Shown here in pieces: positions 57,753 to 64,000 of a stretch of 64,000 nt of DNA. Within the stretch, counting starts at the first letter, position 1, and each line of letters opens with the position of its first letter. The notes under the pieces are model-generated. The model had not been told where the DNA came from. It saw only the letters and a list, made by a program, of their open reading frames with translations, and did no database searches. The translations under genes were made by a program, and so were the position numbers. Origin of the DNA: Flavobacteriaceae bacterium (lineage in GTDB: Bacteria > Bacteroidota > Bacteroidia > Flavobacteriales > Flavobacteriaceae); assembly GCA_018402205.1 (NCBI GenBank), contig JAGYIX010000003.1:372001-436000 (forward strand), given 5' to 3'.

Positions 57753-58274
57753 CTAGTTGTTGTGTAACTCAAGTAACGCAGCTTCTAAATCTTCTTCGCG
57801 TGTTGCACCCATAAAGAAGACCCTTTGGTCTTTATAGGTAAGCAGGGTTACTGGAATAGCGGGTATAACCCACTGATCAGAAACCTCCATGCGCCAATCG
57901 AAATTTGGCGTTTGATGCACTAACCAGATCGGATGCGTAATCTCTAAGTTTTTTGCGGCCTCTACAACGGCTGTTTCCCAAACCTCTTCGCGGTCAAGGT
58001 TCACAAAATAAAGATCTACTTCTTGACTGTGGCGACTAGCAAACGCTTCAAAATCGGGCATTTCTTTTATACAAGGTGTGCACCAGCTTGCCCAAAAATT
58101 AAAGATTCGAACACGACTTATGGTATCTATAGCTGTTTCTGTTGTAAGGTGGCTAACAGAAATCTCGGTAAAAAGGTCTTGATCTCGTCCTGAAGGCTGG
58201 CATCCGATTAAAGTAAATGCAAAAGCAAAAAGCGCATTTTTTAAGCTAACTGAAGATTTTAAGTAAGTATGCAT
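57753..58274 (-). CDS. TlpA-family thiol:disulfide oxidoreductase, lipoprotein
   Basis: A 173-residue envelope protein: hydrophobic N-terminus with lipobox LIGC (Cys25), then a thioredoxin fold with the active site WASWCTPCIKEMP. The cis-proline region is VIPAIPVTLL. It likely reduces or isomerises periplasmic disulfides, for example in cytochrome c maturation. It overlaps the rhodanese frame upstream codons but not the chosen start. Confidence 0.88.
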   Translation of the reverse strand: MHTYLKSSVSLKNALFAFAFTLIGCQPSGRDQDLFTEISVSHLTTETAIDTISRVRIFNFWASWCTPCIKEMPDFEAFASRHSQEVDLYFVNLDREEVWETAVVEAAKNLEITHPIWLVHQTPNFDWRMEVSDQWVIPAIPVTLLTYKDQRVFFMGATREEDLEAALLELHNN

Positions 58275-58304
58275 AAACAGCTAAAGCACCACTAAGGTTT
58301 TAGG

Positions 58305-58312
58305 TACCTTTG
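58305..58312 (+). promoter_or_regulatory. Candidate -7 box (TACCTTTG) for the nitroreductase gene
   Basis: TACCTTTG matches TAnnTTTG and ends 15 nt before the start codon. No TTG at the -33 spacing. Confidence 0.45.
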
Positions 58313-58327
58313 CGCCAAAATTAAGCA

Positions 58328-58966
58328 ATGAAAACCGAATCTTTTCTCTCTTCTAGATTGTGGAGGTATGCCACCAAACGTTTCGATACTAATCAGAATC
58401 TGTCTGAAGAGCAATTGCATCTGATTCTCGAATCTATACGCCTTACCCCTACCTCTTACGGCTTGCAGCCGTTCAAGGTGTTGGTAGTGAATAGTATAAA
58501 CCTAAGGGAGCAACTGCGATCAGCAGGTTTTGATCAACCTCAATTTAGCGATGCTTCTCATCTTTTGGCTTTTGCGCACTACGACGGGTTCTCAGAGGAT
58601 CTAATTGACCGTTATATAGATCTAACTATAGAGATTAGGCAAGCAGACCCTGCAAAAATTGAAGGGTACCGCAGCTTTTTAAAAAATCTTTTTGGCGCAT
58701 GGTCTACCGAGCAAAAGTCGCATTGGGCAGACAAACAGATGTACCTCGCGCTGGGGAGTGCGCTGCAAGCAGCGGCTGAGTTAAAACTAGACAGTTGTGC
58801 TTTAGAAGGCTTCGATTCAAAAAAGGCTAATGAAATTTTAGGGTTGACTGAAAAGCACCTAAAAGTTACCGCATTTCTAGCCCTTGGATATCGATCTTCA
58901 GAAGACGCCACGCAGCACCTGCCCAAGGTGAGAGTCCCCTCATCTGTTCTAGTTGAAATCATTTAA
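58328..58966 (+). CDS. NAD(P)H-dependent nitroreductase-family oxidoreductase
   Basis: A 212-residue FMN enzyme resembling NfsB. The N-terminal RLWRYATKRFDTNQNLSEEQ, the FMN-phosphate region RLTPTSYGLQPFKVLVV, and the C-terminal KVTAFLALGYRSSED are typical. Natural substrates are uncertain; such enzymes reduce quinones or nitroaromatics. Confidence 0.9.
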   Translation: MKTESFLSSRLWRYATKRFDTNQNLSEEQLHLILESIRLTPTSYGLQPFKVLVVNSINLREQLRSAGFDQPQFSDASHLLAFAHYDGFSEDLIDRYIDLTIEIRQADPAKIEGYRSFLKNLFGAWSTEQKSHWADKQMYLALGSALQAAAELKLDSCALEGFDSKKANEILGLTEKHLKVTAFLALGYRSSEDATQHLPKVRVPSSVLVEII

Positions 58967-58985
58967 GCAAAGACCTAAAATAGTC

Positions 58986-59015
58986 TTGCCATTTTATGTG
59001 CAAATTGTATATTTG
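58986..59015 (+). promoter_or_regulatory. Bacteroidetes-type promoter of the trp operon
   Basis: TTG at 58986-58988, a 19-nt spacer and TATATTTG at 59008-59015, a full match to the TTG/TAnnTTTG consensus. The leader-peptide ATG begins only 6 nt after it, so the transcript would start at or next to that ATG. Confidence 0.78.
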
Positions 59016-59020
59016 GCCTT

Positions 59021-59077
59021 ATGTTAAAAAATCAGTTTATCTCTAAGTGGTGGTCATGGTCTACATTCAGACGGTGA
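59021..59077 (+). CDS. trpL: Trp leader peptide
   Basis: An 18-codon ORF encoding MLKNQFISKWWSWSTFRR, with Trp at positions 10, 11 and 13 (TGG TGG TCA TGG). It lies between the trp promoter and a terminator in front of trpE. Trp is otherwise rare, so three in 18 codons is strong evidence for a ribosome-stalling leader: low charged tRNA-Trp stalls the ribosome and prevents the terminator. Too short for routine gene finders. The only Trp-tRNA gene seen (CCA) is in this window. The peptide has no clear SD sequence. Confidence 0.85.
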   Translation: MLKNQFISKWWSWSTFRR

Positions 59078-59103
59078 TGCAATGCTTATATCCATAATTT
59101 TAG

Positions 59104-59129
59104 AGCCTGTCATCACGACAGGCTTTTTT
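59104..59129 (+). terminator. trp attenuator terminator
   Basis: AGCCTGTC (59104-59111), loop ATCAC, GACAGGCT (59117-59124), then Ts to 59129, 12 nt before trpE. Two competing pairings can be drawn: GACGG (59070-59074) with CTGTC (59107-59111), or GTGATG (59074-59079) with CATCAC (59111-59116). Which is the true antiterminator is unresolved. Confidence 0.88.
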
Positions 59130-59140
59130 ATTTATACCTC

Positions 59141-60541
59141 ATGACTTTTAAACTATATACACAGTACAGAAAGATTGTCGCCGATACGCTGACTCCGGTG
59201 AGTATTTTCTTGAAATTACGGGATCAGTTTGAAGGCAGTTTTCTGCTGGAGAGCAGCGACTACCACACTAGCGAAAACAGCTTTTCGTACATCTGCTGTA
59301 ACCCCATTGCTTCGTTTAAGGTTGAAAGAGGTGCCTTTAAAGCAACCTATCCAAACGGAGATGCCACTGTGCAGGCGATTGCACAAACCGAAGACCTCAT
59401 CGCCTCTATTCAGCAATTCACTTCGTCTTTTGAGATAGACCCTTCAGAATTCAAGTTTCTCTCTAACGGGCTCTTTGGCTACACTCAATACGATGCAGTG
59501 CGTTATTTTGAGCAGGTAGATTTCGATCTAGACAAGCCTGGTATTGATATGCCTGAAATGCAGTACACCCTGTTTCAGAACATCATTGCTATTGATCACT
59601 TTAAAAACGAGGCCTACCTATTTTGCCATAGCCAAGATGAGAAAAGCAACAATCTAGAAGTCCTTGAGAAGCTGCTGAGAGAGGCCACCTTTACCACATA
59701 CGAGTACACAAACGTAGGCGATACGGCCTACAACATGAGTGACGAGGCTTTCAAAGAACTAGTAGTGAAAGCCAAAGAGCATTGCCAACGTGGAGACGTC
59801 TTTCAACTCGTGCTCTCCAGGCGTACCGAGCAGCAGTTCAAGGGCGATGAATTTAACGTATACCGCGCCTTGCGCTCTATCAACCCAAGCCCTTACCTCT
59901 TTTACTTCGACTACACCAACTTCAAGCTATTCGGATCGTCGCCTGAGGCACAACTCATTGTGCAGCAATCGATCGCTGAAATTCATCCCATAGCCGGAAC
60001 CTATAAACGCACCGGAAACGATGAGCTAGACGCGGCGCTGGCAAAAAAATTGTCTGAAGACGTGAAAGAGAATGCCGAGCACGTTATGCTCGTTGATTTG
60101 GCGCGTAATGATTTGAGCAGAAACGCTGAAGAAGTGTCGGTAAAGACCTTTAGAGAGGTGCAGTATTTCTCACACGTGATTCATCTGGTTTCTAAGGTGA
60201 TCGCCAAGAAAAAGCCAGATGTGTCGGCCTTGCAGCTCATGGCAGATACGTTTCCGGCCGGAACCTTGAGCGGGGCCCCAAAACCAATGGCGCTGAAATT
60301 GATTGATCGCTATGAACCCACTAAAAGAGGGTACTACGGAGGAGCCATTGGGTTCTTCGATTTTAACGACAATTACAACCATGCTATTTTGATTCGGTCT
60401 TTTCTCAGTCACCAAAACACGCTCTACTACCAGGCCGGAGCAGGCATTGTAGCCTCTTCATCTCCTGAAAATGAGCTTCAAGAAACCTACAACAAACTAG
60501 GGGCTCTTCAAAAGGCCCTAGAACTGGCTGAAAAACTATGA
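59141..60541 (+). CDS. trpE: Anthranilate synthase component I
   Basis: A 466-residue enzyme making anthranilate from chorismate using ammonia from TrpG. The tryptophan-feedback motif LLESS is at residues 35-39 in EGSFLLESSDYHTSENSF, suggesting allosteric inhibition by Trp in addition to attenuation. The chorismate-binding core (SPSPYLFYF-like SPEAQLIV; PIAGTYKRTGNDELD; TFPAGTLSGAPKPMALKL) is intact. The trpG start overlaps its stop by 4 bases. Confidence 0.96.
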   Translation: MTFKLYTQYRKIVADTLTPVSIFLKLRDQFEGSFLLESSDYHTSENSFSYICCNPIASFKVERGAFKATYPNGDATVQAIAQTEDLIASIQQFTSSFEIDPSEFKFLSNGLFGYTQYDAVRYFEQVDFDLDKPGIDMPEMQYTLFQNIIAIDHFKNEAYLFCHSQDEKSNNLEVLEKLLREATFTTYEYTNVGDTAYNMSDEAFKELVVKAKEHCQRGDVFQLVLSRRTEQQFKGDEFNVYRALRSINPSPYLFYFDYTNFKLFGSSPEAQLIVQQSIAEIHPIAGTYKRTGNDELDAALAKKLSEDVKENAEHVMLVDLARNDLSRNAEEVSVKTFREVQYFSHVIHLVSKVIAKKKPDVSALQLMADTFPAGTLSGAPKPMALKLIDRYEPTKRGYYGGAIGFFDFNDNYNHAILIRSFLSHQNTLYYQAGAGIVASSSPENELQETYNKLGALQKALELAEKL

Positions 60542-61117
60542 AAAAGCAGCGCATTTTAGTCATCGACAATTACGACAGTTTTGTGTACAACATCGTGCAC
60601 TACCTGAAAGAACTGGGGTGCACGGTAGAGGTCGTTCGAAACGATCAGTTTGAGCTTTCAGTCTTGAAAAATTACGATCGCATCGTCTTGTCTCCGGGGC
60701 CTGGAATTCCATCTGAAGCCGGAAAGCTCATGGAGGCCATCGACTACCTCAAGACCCTTGACAATCCCATTCCTGTTCTGGGGGTGTGCTTGGGTCATCA
60801 AGCTATCGCTGAATCGTTCGGAGACCAGCTAATCAACCTGTCTGAGGTCTATCACGGATTGAGCTCATACCATTAAAGTAGACAGCTCTCAGCCCATTTA
60901 CCGCGGGCTAGGCCCCCAAATTGAGGTGGGGCGCTATCACTCTTGGGTAGTGGCCGGATCTAAAGACACCGGGCTAATAGTCAGCGCTACAGATGAGCAC
61001 GGCACCGTAATGTCGTTTTCGCACGAATCACTTCCGTTTACCGGGGTGCAGTACCACCCAGAGTCGGTACTCACGCCAGACGGATACCAGATATTAACGA
61101 ATTGGATACAGTCATGA
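60538..61117 (+). CDS. trpG: Anthranilate synthase component II (glutamine amidotransferase), frame broken by a 1-nt insertion
   Basis: Supplies ammonia to TrpE by hydrolysing glutamine. The nucleophile is in GVCLGHQAIAE; the oxyanion region is LSPGPGIPSEAG; and the His-Glu pair is in FTGVQYHPESVLTP. The first frame stops at 60874-60876 after YHGLSSYH. Skipping the T at 60868 gives YHGLSSTIKVDSSQPIYRG and reaches 61117, overlapping trpD. The merged length of about 192 residues is normal. Since the rest of the operon is intact, a sequence error is likely; if real, the cell would depend on free ammonia for anthranilate. Confidence 0.92.
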
Positions 61118-62109
61118 AGCACGTACTCAACCGCCTAATCGCCCACGAGAGCCTAAGCAGAGAAGAATCGCGCCAACTGCTCATTGAAATTGCAGAAGGA
61201 GCCTACGATTCCCATCAAGTGGCCTCCTTTATGACCATTTTCATGATGCGCAGCATTACCGTAGACGAACTTACCGGATTTCAAGAGGCTCTACAGTCGC
61301 TTTGCGTGTCCATAGACGTTTCCGCTTTTGACCCCATTGATTTGTGCGGAACCGGGGGCGATCAAAAAGACACCTTTAACATCTCTACCTTGGCTTCTTT
61401 TGTGACGGCCGGAGCGGGCGTGCCTGTAGCCAAACACGGCAATTACGGAGTGAGCTCAAGCTGCGGAAGCAGCAATGTAATGGAGTATTTAGGCATCCGC
61501 TTTACCCCTGATCTAGAGGTACTCAAGCGCTGCCTAGACCAGGCGAATATTTGCGTATTTCACGCTCCGTTATTTCATCCGGCCATGAAGGCTGTAGCCC
61601 CGATCAGAAAGGCCTTAGGGGTAAAAACCTTTTTCAACATGCTCGGGCCTCTGGTCAATCCTGGAATGGTGAAAAAACAACTCGTGGGGGTTTTTAGCCT
61701 AGAGTTGGCCCGCCTCTACGCCTATCGATTTCAACAGACCGACATGCGCTACACCATCGTACATGCTTTAGACGGCTATGACGAAGTGTCGCTCACCTCT
61801 GCAGCAAAATTGATAAGCCCAAAGGGCGAGCGCCTTATTGAACCCTCAGATTTTGGATTTAATCCTTTAAATTCCTTAGCTATTGCGGGCGGAACTGATA
61901 TTCAGGCCTCCGCACAGATCTTCATGAATGTGCTCGAGGGAAAGGGTACGCCTGCTCAAAATCAAGTGGTGCTCGCCAATGCCGCTTTGGCTATAGCCAC
62001 CGCCGAAGACCTTACTATAGGCCGCGCCCTTGAGCGAGCCAGCGAGTCGCTTGAAGAAAAGAAGGCCCTCACTGCGTTTAACACACTCAAAAAAGTCGCT
62101 GCCTTATGA
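61114..62109 (+). CDS. trpD: Anthranilate phosphoribosyltransferase
   Basis: A 331-residue enzyme joining anthranilate to PRPP. The phosphate/PRPP loop DLCGTGGDQKDTFNIS is at about residues 75-90, followed by KHGNYGVSSSCGSSNVMEYL. Start at the ATG at 61114, overlapping the trpG stop; the frame extends to a TTG at 61102 but this is not needed. Confidence 0.96.
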   Translation: MKHVLNRLIAHESLSREESRQLLIEIAEGAYDSHQVASFMTIFMMRSITVDELTGFQEALQSLCVSIDVSAFDPIDLCGTGGDQKDTFNISTLASFVTAGAGVPVAKHGNYGVSSSCGSSNVMEYLGIRFTPDLEVLKRCLDQANICVFHAPLFHPAMKAVAPIRKALGVKTFFNMLGPLVNPGMVKKQLVGVFSLELARLYAYRFQQTDMRYTIVHALDGYDEVSLTSAAKLISPKGERLIEPSDFGFNPLNSLAIAGGTDIQASAQIFMNVLEGKGTPAQNQVVLANAALAIATAEDLTIGRALERASESLEEKKALTAFNTLKKVAAL

Positions 62110-62882
62110 GCATACTCGACCAAATAATGCAGCAAAAGGTGGTAGAGGTAACCGCCAAGAAGAAAGCGGTCTCGGTAAAGGCGCTAGAAAGCTTTGCGTA
62201 TTTCTACCGTCAAACCCATTCGGCAAAAGCGGCGCTCTTAGGCGGAGGCGTCATAGCCGAGCACAAGAGAAGGTCTCCATCAAAGGCGGCTATCAACACC
62301 CAATCAAAGGTGCAAGAGATGGTGTCTGCCTATGATAGCGGAGGGGCAGCGGTGCTTTCAATCTTGACCGACACCGTGTTTTTTGGAGGCAGTCTAGACG
62401 ACCTAATCACGGCCCGTAATCACACAGAGAAACCGCTATTGCGCAAAGACTTTATCTACGATCCGTATCAGGTCTATGAAGCAAAGGCATACGGAGCAGA
62501 CGTGATCCTACTCATTGCCTCGGTTCTGACTAAAAATCAAATCGACGAACTCAGCGCGCTGGCCCACGAATTGAACATGGAGGTCTTATTAGAAGTACAC
62601 GACAAAGAAGAGCTGTTAGAAAAACAATCCCCCGAAATCGACCTATTGGGGGTTAATCACCGCAACCTAAAAACCTTTGAGGTCAATTTAAGCCTAGGCG
62701 AAGAACTGCTGCCACTAATGCACAAGACCCAAGTGGCTGTGGCCGAAAGTGGCTTAAGCGAATTAGCGCAAATAGAACGACTCTACAAGCTCGGTTTCAA
62801 GGGCTTTTTAATCGGAGAATTCCTGATGAAAGAAGATCATCCGGCACAGACATTAAGAGCCATAAATCAACTGTTTCAATGA
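62106..62882 (+). CDS. trpC: Indole-3-glycerol phosphate synthase
   Basis: A 258-residue TIM-barrel enzyme closing the indole ring. Catalytic regions are visible in GGVIAEHKRRSPSKAAI (the E-K pair), RKDFIYDPYQVYEA and VNHRNLKTFEV. It overlaps trpD by 4 bases (ATGA) and trpF by 4 bases. Confidence 0.97.
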   Translation: MSILDQIMQQKVVEVTAKKKAVSVKALESFAYFYRQTHSAKAALLGGGVIAEHKRRSPSKAAINTQSKVQEMVSAYDSGGAAVLSILTDTVFFGGSLDDLITARNHTEKPLLRKDFIYDPYQVYEAKAYGADVILLIASVLTKNQIDELSALAHELNMEVLLEVHDKEELLEKQSPEIDLLGVNHRNLKTFEVNLSLGEELLPLMHKTQVAVAESGLSELAQIERLYKLGFKGFLIGEFLMKEDHPAQTLRAINQLFQ

Positions 62883-63523
62883 GTAAAACCCTGCAAATAA
62901 AGGTATGCGGCGTTCGCGACCAATCCGAGTCGATTGACGCCCTAGGCGTTGACTATATCGGGCACATTTTCTGGGAGCACTCATCGCGCTACCTCGATCG
63001 GGCCGCAGCAGAAGCTGCTTCGAAGATCCCTGTAGAAGCCAAGCGCATAGGAGTCTTCGTAGACGCCAGCCTCGACGAGCTTATGTCGCAGGTTGAGAAG
63101 TACCATTTAGACGGCGTGCAACTGCATGGCAACGAAAGCCCTACCGCGCTCGCCCAATTGAGACAGCGTTTTGGCGGGCTGATCTTTAAGGCCTTCTCGA
63201 TTGATGAACATTTCGACTTTAGCCGCATGGCAGCCTATTCAGAAAGTGTCGATATCTTTGTATTCGATGCAGCCGGAAGGTTGCCCGGCGGAAACGGTCA
63301 CACCTTTAACTGGGCGCTGTTAGCATCGTACCAAGAGACTCGTCCGTTTTTACTCAGCGGCGGAATCGGTTTAGATCAACTGGGCGACCTAAACCTATTT
63401 TTTAAGAACAAAGCAAGTGAAAAGTGTATCGGACTAGATCTCAATAGTAAGTTCGAACACCAGCCCGCTCAAAAAGACATCGCTAAACTAGCTAACTTCA
63501 TCACTCAAATTCAATCGCTATGA
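62879..63523 (+). CDS. trpF: Phosphoribosylanthranilate isomerase
   Basis: A 214-residue TIM-barrel isomerase acting before TrpC. The catalytic Cys is in IKVCGVRD, the Asp in [17 protein letters not shown], and the C-terminal [14 protein letters not shown] and LDLNSKFE complete the phosphate site. Overlaps trpC and trpB by ATGA. Confidence 0.95.
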   Translation: MSKTLQIKVCGVRDQSESIDALGVDYIGHIFWEHSSRYLDRAAAEAASKIPVEAKRIGVFVDASLDELMSQVEKYHLDGVQLHGNESPTALAQLRQRFGGLIFKAFSIDEHFDFSRMAAYSESVDIFVFDAAGRLPGGNGHTFNWALLASYQETRPFLLSGGIGLDQLGDLNLFFKNKASEKCIGLDLNSKFEHQPAQKDIAKLANFITQIQSL

Positions 63524-64000
63524 AAACCACGAGTTACCACGTAGATGCCGACGGATTTTACGGAGAGTTTGGAGGCGCTTTCATCCCTGAAATGCTCTAC
63601 CCTAACACCGAAGAACTGCGCAATACTTACCTTGAGATTAGCTCTAGGCCAGAGTTTCAACTCGAATTTAAGGCCCTGCTAAAAGACTATGTAGGACGCC
63701 CTACACCGCTCTTTTTTGCCTCGCGTTTATCGGAGAAATACCAAACAAAAATCTACCTCAAACGAGAAGACCTTTGTCACACCGGAGCGCACAAAATAAA
63801 CAACACCATCGGTCAGATTTTACTGGCTAAGGCGCTGGGTAAAAAACGCATTATTGCCGAAACCGGAGCCGGCCAACACGGAGTAGCCACCGCCACCGTT
63901 TGCGCGCTAATGGGAATAGAATGCGTGGTGTACATGGGTGCTCTTGACATCAAACGTCAGGCCCCTAACGTGGCCCGCATGAAACTGCTGGGGGCCACCG
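63520..64000 (+). CDS. trpB: Tryptophan synthase beta chain, 5' part
   Basis: The first 160 codons are present before the window end; the ATG at 63520 overlaps the trpF stop. The PLP-binding lysine is in HTGAHKINN, followed by [15 protein letters not shown]. The start sequence [19 protein letters not shown] is typical. Continuation with trpA would be expected just downstream. Confidence 0.96.
   Translation, partial: MKTTSYHVDADGFYGEFGGAFIPEMLYPNTEELRNTYLEISSRPEFQLEFKALLKDYVGRPTPLFFASRLSEKYQTKIYLKREDLCHTGAHKINNTIGQILLAKALGKKRIIAETGAGQHGVATATVCALMGIECVVYMGALDIKRQAPNVARMKLLGAT

Overview
This window is a chromosomal segment of a Bacteroidota bacterium, most likely a marine or aquatic member of the Flavobacteriia. 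Four things point there. Promoters follow the Bacteroidetes pattern (TTG, 19-20 nt, TAnnTTTG) upstream of tRNA-Lys, rpmB and the trp leader. Lineage-typical families are present: DUF4295 after rpmG, TIGR03643/DUF2805, DUF5916, DUF3467 and DUF4369-like. The genes tuf, tRNA-Trp, secE, nusG, rplKAJL and rpoBC form one block. A myxol-type carotenoid cluster is present. No prophage, insertion sequence, CRISPR array or defence island was seen; this is mostly core genome.

Layout. 1-1018: the end of a phosphoribosyltransferase gene, aroK, and tRNA-Lys and tRNA-Leu. 1019-1323: gene-free, with a 59-bp direct repeat carrying the tRNA-Leu 3' end and its terminator. 1324-7804: carotenoid cluster (CarH-like B12/light regulator, crtI, crtB, crtZ, crtD-like, cruF-like, and convergent crtA-like). 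7814-20386: a mainly minus-strand housekeeping run (aconitase, SurA-like chaperones, rimO, ftsY, DUF4295-rpmG-rpmB, cinA, FAH, exonuclease, E2 acyltransferase, recR). 20412-27100: sodium symporter, fabH, an ABC1-family kinase with a TetR regulator, and htpG. 27162-38838: mixed genes, including an AraC/AlkB/TIGR03643 operon, S1/P1 nuclease, DUF5916, DUF819, manA-queD-idi and prfC. 38855-51910: rpoC to tuf and five tRNAs. 52014-58966: hpf, xerC, rpsU, acyl-CoA dehydrogenase, transporters and redox proteins. 59021-64000: the trp operon with a leader peptide and attenuator (trpL-trpE-G-D-C-F-B, trpB cut by the window end).

The carotenoid genes fit a monocyclic 1',2'-hydroxylated carotenoid such as myxol. 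Lycopene cyclase and GGPP synthase are not in the window; idi lies about 29 kb away. The trp genes form one transcription unit with ATGA overlaps, controlled by a Trp-rich leader peptide.

A pervasive feature is broken reading frames. Nine otherwise normal genes (crtB, crtD-like, acn, ftsY, a tetR, htpG, an S1/P1 nuclease, a DUF5916 gene and trpG) are each interrupted by what reads as a single-base gain or loss, while both halves match the family. Because these include ftsY, which is normally essential, sequence or assembly error is more likely than gene decay. I annotate each as one gene and give the break point.

I did not find a convincing new multi-gene system. The most informative less-obvious items are the trp leader that appears to start almost at its promoter, the CarH-like regulator with a substituted ligand position, and the duplicated tRNA tail.
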